Assembly (NCBI RefSeq): GCF_001563285.1
Contig: NZ_CP005188.1
Coordinates: forward strand, 129,501-193,500
Reading direction: 5' to 3'
Source: Sphingobium sp. MI1205
GTDB taxonomy: Bacteria; Pseudomonadota; Alphaproteobacteria; Sphingomonadales; Sphingomonadaceae
Length of the DNA stretch: 64,000 bases
Below the pieces are notes generated by a model, which worked only from the letters and a program-made list of their open reading frames with translations, did not search any database and was not told where the DNA came from. Made by a program: the position numbers and the translations under genes. Shown one piece after another: positions 18,717 to 27,612 of the stretch. Every line of letters begins with the position of its first letter. Position 1 is the first letter of the stretch.

Positions 18717-18736
18717 TATCACATCATGATGTGATA
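18717..18736. promoter_or_regulatory. Perfect 20-bp palindrome, candidate operator
   Basis: TATCACATCATGATGTGATA is a perfect 20-base palindrome in the 74-bp ribE-ribBX gap, ending 40 bp before the ribBX ATG. It is AT-rich, has no loop and no T-tract, so it is unlike a terminator and like a dimer-binding operator. The downstream protein begins with a helix-turn-helix domain, which makes autoregulation an attractive guess. I saw no second copy in the window. Confidence 0.6.
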
Positions 18737-18776
18737 GCTGCGCTCCACGGCCGATCTGGCCAAGGAGTCGCAGCCC

Positions 18777-20060
18777 ATGTCTTCCGCGCTTATCGATACC
18801 GTCCGTACCCTCGTCAATGATGGCGGCATGTCCCGCTCCGGTCTGGCGCGCGCCGCCGGGCTGCACGCCAATTCGCTGCGCAAACTGGGCGAAGCCGACT
18901 GGAATCCGACCGCGGAAACGCTGGGCAAGCTGGAAAGCTACCTGCTGCGCCGCGAAGGCGGCACGGCGCTGGCCAGCCCGGAAGAGATCATCAACGAAGC
19001 GCGCAACGGCCGCATGTTCATCCTGGTCGATGACGAGGATCGTGAAAATGAAGGCGATCTGGTCATCCCTGCCCAGATGGCGACGCCTGATGCGATCAAC
19101 TTCATGGCGACGCATGGCCGGGGCCTCATCTGCCTGGCGATGACCAAGGCCCGCGTCGAGGAACTCGGGCTTGACCTCATGAGCCGCAACAATGGCACCC
19201 GGCATGAAACCGCCTTCACCGTGTCGATCGAAGCGCGCGAGGGCGTTACGACCGGCATCAGCGCCGCCGACCGCGCCCGCACCATTTCCGTCGCGATCGA
19301 CGGGTCGAAGGGGCGCGACGATATCGTTACCCCCGGCCATGTATTCCCGCTGGTGGCAAAGGATGGCGGCGTTCTGGTACGCACCGGCCATACCGAAGCG
19401 GCGGTCGATGTCGCACGGCTGGCCGGCCTCAATCCATCGGGCGTCATCTGCGAAGTGATGAAGGATGATGGCACGATGGCGCGCCTCGATGATCTCATCC
19501 CCTTCGCCCAGAAGCACAAGATGAAGATCGGGACGATCCGCGATCTCATCGCCTATCGCCGCCGCCACGATCATATGGTCGAACGGCGCGCCGAAACCAC
19601 GTTCAAGAGCGAGTGGGGCGGCGACTGGAAAGCGATCAGCTTCTACAACAAGGCGACCGAGAGCGAGCAGTTGGTGCTGCAAAAGGGGCATGTGGTTCCC
19701 GATGAACCCACGCTCGTTCGGGTGCACCAGCTTTCCCTGCTGGACGATGTCTATGGGGCCACCGGCCCGCGCCGCGGCTTGCTCGCCAAGTCCATGGAAA
19801 TCATCGCGCAGGAAGGTGCGGGGATCATCGTCGTGCTAACCGGCACCTCTCCGGTGGACTTTGTCAGCCGCATCCTGCGCCATCATGCTGGTCAGCCCGG
19901 CAGCGGCATGGATGAGCTTCGCGACTATGGCGTGGGCGCGCAGATCCTCGCCGAACTCGGCGTGCATGACATGATCCTGCTCAGCAACACGCACCACAGC
20001 CTGATCGCGCTTGACGGCTATGACCTCGCCGTGGTTGGGCAGCGGTCCGTAGAGCAATAA
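18777..20060 (+). CDS. ribB: HTH domain-RibB-RibX fusion (3,4-dihydroxy-2-butanone-4-phosphate synthase)
   Basis: A three-part 427-residue protein. Residues about 12-60 form an XRE/Cro-like helix-turn-helix (SRSGLARAAGLHANSLRKLG, then a second helix pair). Residues about 65-265 are DHBP synthase: ILVDDEDRENEGDLVIPAQM, THGRGLICLAM, HETAFTVSIEA, and RTGHTEAAVDVARLAGL, all active-site blocks intact. Residues about 285-427 resemble GTP cyclohydrolase II but lack the zinc cysteines: the ECLTGD and RCDCG positions read QLSLLDD and GPRRG, and the RQEGRNIGL loop is lost. This matches the RibBX type known from proteobacteria, so a separate RibA must exist elsewhere. The N-terminal HTH is an added feature. 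Confidence 0.9.
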   Translation: MSSALIDTVRTLVNDGGMSRSGLARAAGLHANSLRKLGEADWNPTAETLGKLESYLLRREGGTALASPEEIINEARNGRMFILVDDEDRENEGDLVIPAQMATPDAINFMATHGRGLICLAMTKARVEELGLDLMSRNNGTRHETAFTVSIEAREGVTTGISAADRARTISVAIDGSKGRDDIVTPGHVFPLVAKDGGVLVRTGHTEAAVDVARLAGLNPSGVICEVMKDDGTMARLDDLIPFAQKHKMKIGTIRDLIAYRRRHDHMVERRAETTFKSEWGGDWKAISFYNKATESEQLVLQKGHVVPDEPTLVRVHQLSLLDDVYGATGPRRGLLAKSMEIIAQEGAGIIVVLTGTSPVDFVSRILRHHAGQPGSGMDELRDYGVGAQILAELGVHDMILLSNTHHSLIALDGYDLAVVGQRSVEQ

Positions 20061-20075
20061 GAAGGATATAAGGCC

Positions 20076-20498
20076 GTGGCGAAATTCCTGATCGTTGAAG
20101 CCCGCTTCTACACTCATCTCAACGATCTGCTGATCGAGGGCGCGGTGGCCGCGCTGGAGGCGGAAGGGCACAAATATGAAGTCGTGACGGTGCCCGGTGC
20201 GCTGGAAATCCCCGGCGCGGTGGCGCTTGCGGCGGAAACCGGGCGCTATGACGGCTTCATCGCGATCGGCGTGGTCATCCGTGGCGAAACCTATCATTTC
20301 GAAGTGGTGTCGAACGAGAGCGCGCGCGGCCTTATGGCGCTCAGCATGGACGGCATCCCGATCGGCAACGGCATCCTGACTGTCGAGAATGAGGCCCAGG
20401 CCCTGACCCGCGCCCGTTCCGATGAAAAGGACAAGGGCGGGGAGGCCGCAAAGGCCGCCATCGCCATGCTGGCGCTGCGTGAGAAATTCAGCGCCTGA
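20076..20498 (+). CDS. ribH: 6,7-dimethyl-8-ribityllumazine synthase
   Basis: Condenses DHBP with the ribitylaminopyrimidine to lumazine, using the product of the adjacent RibB. The 140-residue protein has the family blocks [64 protein letters not shown], and [21 protein letters not shown] with the active-site region. The start is a GTG preceded by AAGGATATAAGG. It ends the operon; a terminator stem follows within 60 bp. Confidence 0.95.
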   Translation: MAKFLIVEARFYTHLNDLLIEGAVAALEAEGHKYEVVTVPGALEIPGAVALAAETGRYDGFIAIGVVIRGETYHFEVVSNESARGLMALSMDGIPIGNGILTVENEAQALTRARSDEKDKGGEAAKAAIAMLALREKFSA

Positions 20499-20520
20499 TC
20501 GTCAGTCGCAAAGACATGGT

Positions 20521-20556
20521 AAAAGGGGGCTGCCACTGCCTTGGCGGCCCCCTTTT
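20521..20556 (+). terminator. Rho-independent terminator of the rib operon
   Basis: A stem AAAAGGGGGC-TGCC against GGCG-GCCCCCTTTT with a short loop and a terminal TTTT lies after ribH and just before the convergent oxidoreductase gene (stop at 20566). It can serve both. Confidence 0.85.
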
Positions 20557-20565
20557 CATATCCCG

Positions 20566-21648
20566 TCAGCCCGCCTTGGCGAGCGTCGGATAATCCACAT
20601 AGCCTTCGGCGCCCTGTGAATAGAGCGTGTCCGCCCGCAACGGATTGAGCGGCGCGCCGACCGACAGGCGGGTGGGCAGGTCTGGATTGGCCAGGAACGG
20701 GCGGCCAAAGCTGATCGCCTGGGCAAGCCCGCTGGTCAGATCTTCATGGGCGCGCGCGGCGTCGTAATCGCTGTTCAGCACGAGCGGTCCCGTAAAATGC
20801 CGACGAACGATCGGCGACTGGCGTGGGACATCGGTGGCGCCACGCGTTCCATCCGGCCGCAATTCGCGCATTTCCAGGAAAGCCAGGCCGATCGGCTCCA
20901 GCGCCTTGGCAACGGCAATCGAAAGGCTGGCGGGATCGCTGTCGTCCGTGCCCTGCGAAGCCCCGTTCAATGACACGCGCACTGCCGTACGATCCGCGCC
21001 GATGGCATCTGCCACGGTCTGCGTGATTTCGCGAAGCAGGCGCGTCCGGTTTTCGGCGCTTCCGCCATAGGCGTCCTGCCGCTGATTGACGCCGTTCCGT
21101 AGGAATTCGTCGATCAGATATCCGTTGGCGGCATGAATCTGCACGCCATCGAAGCCAGCGTCCCGCGCATTGCGCGCCGCCGTGACATAGGTGGCGATCA
21201 ACGCTGGAATTTCAGCCTCTTCCAATGCGCGGGGCTGCTCATAGGGCTTGTTGCCGTCATAGCTATGCGCGTGGCCGGGGGCCGTGATGGGGCTGGATGA
21301 TACGGGCTGTTCCCCGGTGATGCTTGAATGGACCAATCGCCCCATATGCCAAAGCTGCGCGAAGATCAGGCTGCCGCCATCATGGACAGCCTGGGTGACG
21401 GGCTTCCATGCTTCTACTTGCTCGGCTGACCAGATGCCTGCCGCGTAGGGCCAGCCAAGGCCCTGCTGCGACACGCCTATGCCTTCGCTGATGATCAGGC
21501 CTGCCGAAGCGCGCTGCCCGTAATAATCGGCCATGATCGGTGTCGGTATATGGTCACGCGTGGCGCGGGCGCGAGTCAGCGGGGCCATCAAGATGCGATT
21601 GCGCGCGGTAACGGCCCCCAGCTTCACGGGATCGAAGAGGCTGATCAT
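20566..21648 (-). CDS. Old Yellow Enzyme family NADH:flavin oxidoreductase
   Basis: An FMN-dependent ene-reductase, 360 residues from ATG 21648 (AGGGAAAAAT precedes it; an upstream in-frame start would read through the promoter). Features of classical OYEs: ISLFDPVKLGAVTARNRILMAPLTRARA at the start, AQLWHMGRLVH, and the substrate-binding His/Asn pair in IHAANGYLIDEFLRNGVNQR, followed by YGGSAENRTRLL. Such enzymes reduce activated C=C bonds, nitroaromatics and nitrate esters. A short palindrome sits 17 bases upstream of the start and may be the operator of a redox or electrophile sensor. It converges on ribH. Confidence 0.93.
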   Translation of the reverse strand: MISLFDPVKLGAVTARNRILMAPLTRARATRDHIPTPIMADYYGQRASAGLIISEGIGVSQQGLGWPYAAGIWSAEQVEAWKPVTQAVHDGGSLIFAQLWHMGRLVHSSITGEQPVSSSPITAPGHAHSYDGNKPYEQPRALEEAEIPALIATYVTAARNARDAGFDGVQIHAANGYLIDEFLRNGVNQRQDAYGGSAENRTRLLREITQTVADAIGADRTAVRVSLNGASQGTDDSDPASLSIAVAKALEPIGLAFLEMRELRPDGTRGATDVPRQSPIVRRHFTGPLVLNSDYDAARAHEDLTSGLAQAISFGRPFLANPDLPTRLSVGAPLNPLRADTLYSQGAEGYVDYPTLAKAG

Positions 21649-21664
21649 ATTTTTCCCTATCAAA

Positions 21665-21679
21665 GTTGCAAAATGCAAC
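21665..21679. promoter_or_regulatory. Candidate operator of the OYE gene
   Basis: GTTGCA-AAA-TGCAAC is a 6+6 perfect inverted repeat, 17 bases upstream of the OYE ATG. OYE genes such as nemA are often controlled by TetR/MarR/HxlR-type repressors that bind such sites; no regulator gene is next to it, so the partner is unknown. Confidence 0.4.
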
Positions 21680-21744
21680 GTAGTTGATTGCCAACGCCAG
21701 CTAAGGGCCGGCGACCGCCCTTTCAAGTCCCCGACCGCAAATCA

Positions 21745-23010
21745 TCAAAACAGCGTGTCGATCGCATGGATTGCCAGCCCGACCAGACCGCCGACCAGCG
21801 TGCCGTTGATCCGGATATATTGAAGATCGCGTCCCACGGCGCTTTCCAGGCGGCTGGTGACGGTTCCTGCATCCCATCCGCGTACGGTTTCGCTTACCAG
21901 TTTGACGATGGAATCGCCATAGCTTGCCGTCGCGCCCACCGCCGCGCGTCGTACGAACCGGTTGACCAGCAATCGCAGGCGGGGGCTTTCCTGCAACGTC
22001 CCGCCCAGTTGCTGCAGCGCCTCGCCCAGCCGTCCCGCCATCGCCTTGCCCGGATCGCGCACTGCGCGCAGCAGCCCGGATCGTGCCTGTTCCCACAGCC
22101 CATCGATCCATCGTTGCATGGCAGGATTATCGACGATCTCGTCCCGAATGCGCGCCACGCGGTCCTGCATCACGGGATCGAATTGCAGGTCGTTCGCCAG
22201 CTTCGCCATGCCTTCCTCCGCCTTCAGGCGCAGGCTATGGCCGGGATCGGCAGCCATTTCCGCCAGCATCCGGCGCAGGCCATCGATGATGGCGTTGGAC
22301 AGATTTTCATCAAGTCCGGTCCAGCGCAGGATCTTGCCCGCTCGTTCATGGACCATCTGGCGGATCAGATGGTCGTTGGCCTCCAGCGTGCGATCCGCCC
22401 AGTGGATGATCCCGTCCATCACCGGCGCATGCCGACCATCGCGCATCGCCGCCTCGATCGCCTGGCCCAGTAGCGGCGCGAGGTTCATGCCCCGTAACCG
22501 CTGGGCGATCGCGCCTTTCACCATGCCGCCCAGCCGCTCCTGGTCCAGCGCCTCCAGCATGTCCGCTGCCAGCCGGGACGCGCCTTCCCGCAGGCGCCCG
22601 CCGCCGCCAGAGGGGCTCGCCAGGAAGCGCCCGGCGGCTCCCGCGACGTCCAGCCTCTGCATTCGCCGCGCGACCACTGCGGGGGTCAGGAAATTGTCGC
22701 GCAGGAACAGCGCCAGCGTGTCGCCGATCCGGTCCTTGTTCCGGGGGATGATCGCCGTGTGCGGGATGGGCAGGCCCAGGGGATGGCGGAACAGCGCGGT
22801 GACGGCGAACCAGTCGGCCAGCCCGCCAACCATCGCCGCCTCGGCAAAGGCCTGGACGAAGCCGATGGCGGGATGGTGATGCGCCGTCGCCCGCGCGATC
22901 AGGAACAGCATCGCCATGGCGAACAGCATGCCCGTCGCCATCAGCCGCATGTCCCGAGGAGACCGGACCGGCGCATCGGCGGCGGGAACTGGAACGGGAA
23001 GCATCTTCAT
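21745..23010 (-). CDS. DUF445 domain membrane protein
   Basis: From ATG 23010 the protein has 421 residues. It has an N-terminal membrane helix (MRLMATGMLFAMAMLFLIARA), the family block AFAEAAMVGGLADWFAVTALFRHPLGLPIPHTAIIPRNKDRIGDTLALFLRDNFL, a long helical soluble part, and a C-terminal membrane helix (INGTLVGGLVGLAIHAI). DUF445 proteins such as YjiN are inner-membrane proteins of unknown function. The upstream in-frame extension overlaps a 10-C run at 23,059-23,068 and is unlikely to be translated. It is 73 bp downstream of the RND pump gene and could be co-transcribed with it. Confidence 0.88.
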   Translation of the reverse strand: MKMLPVPVPAADAPVRSPRDMRLMATGMLFAMAMLFLIARATAHHHPAIGFVQAFAEAAMVGGLADWFAVTALFRHPLGLPIPHTAIIPRNKDRIGDTLALFLRDNFLTPAVVARRMQRLDVAGAAGRFLASPSGGGGRLREGASRLAADMLEALDQERLGGMVKGAIAQRLRGMNLAPLLGQAIEAAMRDGRHAPVMDGIIHWADRTLEANDHLIRQMVHERAGKILRWTGLDENLSNAIIDGLRRMLAEMAADPGHSLRLKAEEGMAKLANDLQFDPVMQDRVARIRDEIVDNPAMQRWIDGLWEQARSGLLRAVRDPGKAMAGRLGEALQQLGGTLQESPRLRLLVNRFVRRAAVGATASYGDSIVKLVSETVRGWDAGTVTSRLESAVGRDLQYIRINGTLVGGLVGLAIHAIDTLF

Positions 23011-23083
23011 CGTCCAACCAACGGCTACGCCGCCCTTTCGTTCAGACAAGCGCGTCTGCCCCCCCCCCTGCCGGTCCCGCCCA

Positions 23084-26000
23084 TTATTCCGCGGGTTGTG
23101 TGATTCCTTCATGCTTTGTGTCGTCCCCAGGCTTGTAGGTGAGCAACCTGCGTCTCAGGCGCGGCCCTACCCATTCCTCGAACTCCAGTGCCAGACTGAA
23201 CGTGGCGGGCACGATCACCAGCGTCAGCAGGGTGGACAGCAGCAGGCCGCCGATCACCGTAATGCCCATCGGTGCGCGCCAGGCGCTGTCGCCGCCCAGC
23301 GACAATGCCGTCGGCACCATGCCCGCGACCATGGCGACGGTCGTCATCACGATTGGCTGGGCACGCTTGTGCCCTGCATCGACTATCGCCTCGAAACGCG
23401 GCACGCCCTTCTGCACTTCCTCCAGGGCGAAATCGATCACGAGGATCGAATTTTTGGCAACGATGCCAAGCAGCATCAACACGCCGATCAGCACCGGCAT
23501 GGAAATCGGATTGCCAGTAAGGTGCAGCGCGATCGCTCCGCCCAGCGGCGCCAGCAGCAACGACCCCAGATTGATGAAGGGCGGCATCAACCGCTTGTAG
23601 AGCAGCGTCAGCACCGCCAACACCAGCAGGATGCCGGAAATGACGGCGGTGATGAAATTCCTCACCAACTCCGCCTGCCATTTGGACTCGCCGGTGTTGA
23701 TTTTTTGAAGATCCGGGATGCGGCCCTCATTAATCGCCATCATCGTGGGCAAGGCGTTGATTTTCCTGGTGGCCTGGCTGCTGACGATGCCGGGTGCGAG
23801 ATCTGCGTCAACGACGATGCGCCGGATCTGATTATAGCGGCGGATCTGCGTCGGCCCGGCGCCGAATTCCACGTCGGCGACTACCTTCAAGGGCACGGAG
23901 CCGCCGCTGACCGTGGGCACGGGCATATTTTCGATTGTCGCCATGTCACGGCGGCTGTTTTCGGCGACCGCCACGCGGATGGGTATCTGCCGGTCGGATA
24001 GCGAAAATTTGGCGGTGTTCTGATCTATGTCGCCGATCGTCGCAACCCGGATCGCCTGGCTGAGCGCCGCAGTGGTCACCCCAAGGCTGGCCGCCAGGTC
24101 GAAGCGTGGCTTGATGATGATTTCCGGCCGGTTCATGTCACCCTGTACGCGGGGCGACCGTATTTCCTTCACGCCAGACATTTCCGTGACCAGCTTGTTG
24201 GCGGTCTGCTCCAGCAGGTCCGCATTATCGCTGCCCAGCATGATCGTGATGTCGCGACCGAAGCCGCCCCCCGACTGCGACTGGAAGTTTACGCGCGCAT
24301 CGGCAATCTGCTGGAATTGCGGCGCGACAGCGCGCTCCCATTCGACAGAAGAAGACGGCCTGTCCTTCCTCAGTGTCAGATAGATGTTGGCGCTCGTCGG
24401 CTCGATGTCGGCAAAGGCCGCTTCCACATAGGCCTTGTTGGCCGCCAGCATGTCCGCAACGCGTCTGGTGACTTTGGTGGTCTGCTCCAGCGTGCTACCC
24501 GGCACAGTTTCGATTTTCACCTGGCTGAAATTCGTGTCCGTCGATGGCTGGAATGCCATCGGCAAGGTGGCGAAGGCGAGTATAGTTGCGGCAAAGGCCA
24601 GCGCCCCGATCCCCACGGTCCAGATACGGTGATCGCGCAGCCAGGCGGTAAATCGCCCGCCTGCGCGCGCCCGATGGGCACCGGCACGGCGTTCATCGAG
24701 CGACCAGCGCAGGACACGCATGTAAATGTCCATCAACCGACCCTCGCCATGGCTTTTCGCGCCATGCGCCTTGAGGAAATAGGCGGCGACCATGGGCGTG
24801 ATCAGCCGGGCGACCGCTAGGCTGAGCAGCACGGCCACGACCACTGTCATGCCGAACTGAATGAAAAATTGCCCGGAAATGCCTGGCATCAATGCGACCG
24901 GCAGGAACACCGCGACGATCGCCATAGTCGTCGCCAGCACGGCAAGCCCGATTTCGTCGGCAGCGTCGATCGCCGCCTGATAGGCGGTTTTGCCCATCCG
25001 CATGTGGCGGACGATATTTTCGATTTCCACGATAGCGTCATCGACCAGTACGCCCGCCACCAGGCTCAGCGCCAGCAGCGAGATGACGTTGAGCGTGAAG
25101 CCCATCATGTCCATGAACCAGAATGTCGGGATTGCCGACAAGGGAATGGCGAGCGCCGCGATGATCGTCGCGCGCCAATCACGCAGGAACAGGAAAACGA
25201 CGACTACGGCCAGCACTGCGCCTTCGATCATCGACTGCATCGCCGTATGATATTGGCTCCTGGTGTAATCCACGCTGGAGAAGAGCTGCTGGTAGCGGAT
25301 CTTCGGATTTTCCTTCTTCAACTGCTCAAGCACCTTGAGCGCGTTGTCGAAGACGGTGACGTCCGACGATCCCTTTGCCTTTTCCATGCTGAAGCTCGTC
25401 ACCTGCGTGCCGTTCATCAGCGAAAGAGACCGCTGCTCCGCATACATGTCGCGCACATCGGCCAGGTCCGCCAGCTTCACCGTGCGGCCGCCGGCGATAG
25501 CAATCTGGGTCTGGCCCAGCGCGTAGGCGTCCTCGGCGTTGCCCAGCACGCGGATCGCCTGTTCTGCTCCGGCAATTTCGGTGCGGCCGCCTGCCGCGTT
25601 CAGGTTCACCTGCTGCAACTGCTGATTGACCTGCGCGGCTGTTATGCCGTGCGACTGCAGCTTGGCCGGGTCCAGAATAACGCGGATTTCGCGGGTGACC
25701 CCGCCGCCGCGCTTGACCGCCGCCATGCCGGGCACTGCCAGCAGCCGCTTGGCGACCGTATTGTCCACATACCAGGACAATTGCTCCAGCGTCATGTCGG
25801 TCGCTTCGGCGCTGAAATAGGCGATGGGCCCATCGACGTCCATCCGGGTGACCTGCGGCTCCAATATGCCTTCGGGCAGATCACTGCGGATCTGGTCGAC
25901 AGCATTCTTGACGTCATTGACCCCACGGTCGACCGGCGTTCCGATCTGGAACTGCACGATCGTCATCGACTGGCCCTCCGAGACGGTCGAGGTGATCTCA

Positions 26001-26242
26001 TCGACACCGCTGATACCCCGGACGGCGGCTTCGATCCGCTGCGTCACCTGCGTCTCAAGCTCCGGGGGCGCGGCGCCCGGTTGTGATACCATCACCTGCG
26101 CGATTGGGAAGCTGACGTCGGGCTGCTGATTGATGTCCATGCGGCCGAAGCTGACCATGCCAGCGATCAACAGCGCGACGAACAATACGAGCGGGGATAC
26201 CGGATTACGGATCGCCCAGGCCGAAATATTGCGAAAACTCAT
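23084..26242 (-). CDS. RND efflux transporter, inner-membrane HAE1-type pump
   Basis: A 1052-residue resistance-nodulation-division pump. It has the RND layout of two repeats with 6+6 membrane helices and large periplasmic loops: LFVALLIAGMVSFGRMDINQQPDVSFP at the start, the proton-relay acidic pair in LVAGVLVDDAIVEIENIVRHM, then IAALAIPLSAIPTFWFM, and the second half GIVAKNSILVIDFALEE, PIVMTTVAMVAGMVPTAL. The closing residues (GITQPAE) are polar. It is 24 bp downstream of its membrane-fusion-protein gene, and no TolC-type outer-membrane gene or TetR regulator is adjacent. Drug and metal specificity cannot be told from sequence; the loop motifs fit the HAE1 rather than the metal (HME) branch. 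Confidence 0.94.
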   Translation of the reverse strand: MSFRNISAWAIRNPVSPLVLFVALLIAGMVSFGRMDINQQPDVSFPIAQVMVSQPGAAPPELETQVTQRIEAAVRGISGVDEITSTVSEGQSMTIVQFQIGTPVDRGVNDVKNAVDQIRSDLPEGILEPQVTRMDVDGPIAYFSAEATDMTLEQLSWYVDNTVAKRLLAVPGMAAVKRGGGVTREIRVILDPAKLQSHGITAAQVNQQLQQVNLNAAGGRTEIAGAEQAIRVLGNAEDAYALGQTQIAIAGGRTVKLADLADVRDMYAEQRSLSLMNGTQVTSFSMEKAKGSSDVTVFDNALKVLEQLKKENPKIRYQQLFSSVDYTRSQYHTAMQSMIEGAVLAVVVVFLFLRDWRATIIAALAIPLSAIPTFWFMDMMGFTLNVISLLALSLVAGVLVDDAIVEIENIVRHMRMGKTAYQAAIDAADEIGLAVLATTMAIVAVFLPVALMPGISGQFFIQFGMTVVVAVLLSLAVARLITPMVAAYFLKAHGAKSHGEGRLMDIYMRVLRWSLDERRAGAHRARAGGRFTAWLRDHRIWTVGIGALAFAATILAFATLPMAFQPSTDTNFSQVKIETVPGSTLEQTTKVTRRVADMLAANKAYVEAAFADIEPTSANIYLTLRKDRPSSSVEWERAVAPQFQQIADARVNFQSQSGGGFGRDITIMLGSDNADLLEQTANKLVTEMSGVKEIRSPRVQGDMNRPEIIIKPRFDLAASLGVTTAALSQAIRVATIGDIDQNTAKFSLSDRQIPIRVAVAENSRRDMATIENMPVPTVSGGSVPLKVVADVEFGAGPTQIRRYNQIRRIVVDADLAPGIVSSQATRKINALPTMMAINEGRIPDLQKINTGESKWQAELVRNFITAVISGILLVLAVLTLLYKRLMPPFINLGSLLLAPLGGAIALHLTGNPISMPVLIGVLMLLGIVAKNSILVIDFALEEVQKGVPRFEAIVDAGHKRAQPIVMTTVAMVAGMVPTALSLGGDSAWRAPMGITVIGGLLLSTLLTLVIVPATFSLALEFEEWVGPRLRRRLLTYKPGDDTKHEGITQPAE

Positions 26243-26266
26243 GACGGCTTCCTCGCCCGCGCGGTT

Positions 26267-27436
26267 TTACCCGGCCTTTTTCAGTTGCGGCCGGACCTTT
26301 TGTCCGGCGCGCAGGAAGGCGCCCGCTGACGCCACTATGCGTTCATTGCCATTCAGGCCACGCGTCACCGCCACGCCCTTGTCAGATACCTGGCCGACTT
26401 CGACATCGCGCCGTTCGGCCTCGTCACGCGCGTTGATGACGTAGACATAATGGCCCTTGGCATCGGTCTGCACCGCCGATTCCGGTAGCATCGGTGCGGT
26501 CGCGGAGCCGCTGACGATCGTCGCGGAGGCAAAACCGCCCGGACGGATCGCGGGGTTATAGGCGATTGCGATACGCGCCATTCCCTGCCGTGTTTGCGGA
26601 TCGATCACCGGAGAAACCTGCCACACGCGCCCGCTAAACTGCGCTTGGCCACCCACCGGTGTAATGGTCGCGCTGTTGCCCGGCCGCAAGGTTGCAAGAT
26701 CAGTTTCGCTCAGCTGCGCCAACAGCTCCATTTCGCCGCCCTTCGCCATGCGGAACAGCACGCCGCTGCTTGATCCGACTATCTGGCCCGGCTCCACCTC
26801 GCGCGTCAGGACCAGTCCGGCCGCCGGTGCGCGGATGTCCAGTCGTCCCGTTCGCGCGCGCTGTTCGGCAAGCTGCGCTACGGCGACATTCACGCGCGCA
26901 TTCGCGGCATCCCGGGTGGCTGTGCGCTGGTCAATGTCCGCCTGGCTGATGAACCCCCGCTGCACGAGGGCGCGGGCGCGATCAAGCTGCGCCTGAGCCA
27001 GCTTGGCGTCGGCTCGGTTGACTTCCACCTGGGCCGCCAGAGATTTTATCTGCTCTGTCTGGACGGACCGCTCGATTACCGCCAGCACCTGGCCCGCGCG
27101 GACCCAGTCGCCAGGCTGCACCAGCACCTGCCTGACTTCTCCGCCTTCACCAACGACGCCGACAGGCATTTCCACACGCGCGGCGAGTGAACCGTTGCCG
27201 CTGATAGTGCGCGGTACAACCGACTGACCGGGCACGATCACCGTGACCACAGGCGCTTCTTGAGCCGCTGCTGCCGTTTCCGGACTCTTGCCATGCATGG
27301 TGATCCACGCGGCGATGCCGATGAGAATGATGGCGATAATCGCGCCGATGACCAGCATGCGCCGCCGTGCAGGCTGCGCTTCTTCGCCAAAGATGCCCGC
27401 CGGGGCATCCCCGGCGACCTGAGTTTCGTAGTTCAT
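26267..27436 (-). CDS. RND efflux membrane-fusion protein (periplasmic adaptor)
   Basis: A 389-residue adaptor with an N-terminal membrane anchor (about residues 27-46, MLVIGAIIAIILIGIAAWI). It then has a split lipoyl/barrel-sandwich domain (GGEVRQVLVQPGDWVRAGQVLAVIERS and LDIRAPAAGLVLTREVEPGQIV), an alpha-hairpin (QTEQIKSLAAQVEVNRADAKLAQAQLDRARALVQRG) and beta-barrel/membrane-proximal domains to the end. It is the first gene of the efflux operon, 24 bp ahead of the RND pump. A divergent plus-strand GlsB-like gene begins at 27,613; the 176 bp between hold the likely promoters, including TTATATAAACAATG. Confidence 0.93.
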   Translation of the reverse strand: MNYETQVAGDAPAGIFGEEAQPARRRMLVIGAIIAIILIGIAAWITMHGKSPETAAAAQEAPVVTVIVPGQSVVPRTISGNGSLAARVEMPVGVVGEGGEVRQVLVQPGDWVRAGQVLAVIERSVQTEQIKSLAAQVEVNRADAKLAQAQLDRARALVQRGFISQADIDQRTATRDAANARVNVAVAQLAEQRARTGRLDIRAPAAGLVLTREVEPGQIVGSSSGVLFRMAKGGEMELLAQLSETDLATLRPGNSATITPVGGQAQFSGRVWQVSPVIDPQTRQGMARIAIAYNPAIRPGGFASATIVSGSATAPMLPESAVQTDAKGHYVYVINARDEAERRDVEVGQVSDKGVAVTRGLNGNERIVASAGAFLRAGQKVRPQLKKAG

Positions 27437-27612
27437 CCCGGTTCCATCGCTCGGCGTCTTGCCGCTGGAGCACTGTGTTATATAAACAATGCACCTGGCT
27501 CAACCCTCCATACACTTTGCACATCTGCGCAGCAACAATCGCGGTCGGCCTGTCCCTTGCCAAATCGTTGCGGCTATGGCGCTATGACGGACGCAAAGGG
27601 CGGGAGGCTAGG

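Noticed and set aside
23059-23068. Ten-C homopolymer, possible phase-variation tract
   Set aside because: It lies between the RND stop and the DUF445 start, outside the coding part I accept, so a frame switch is not implied.
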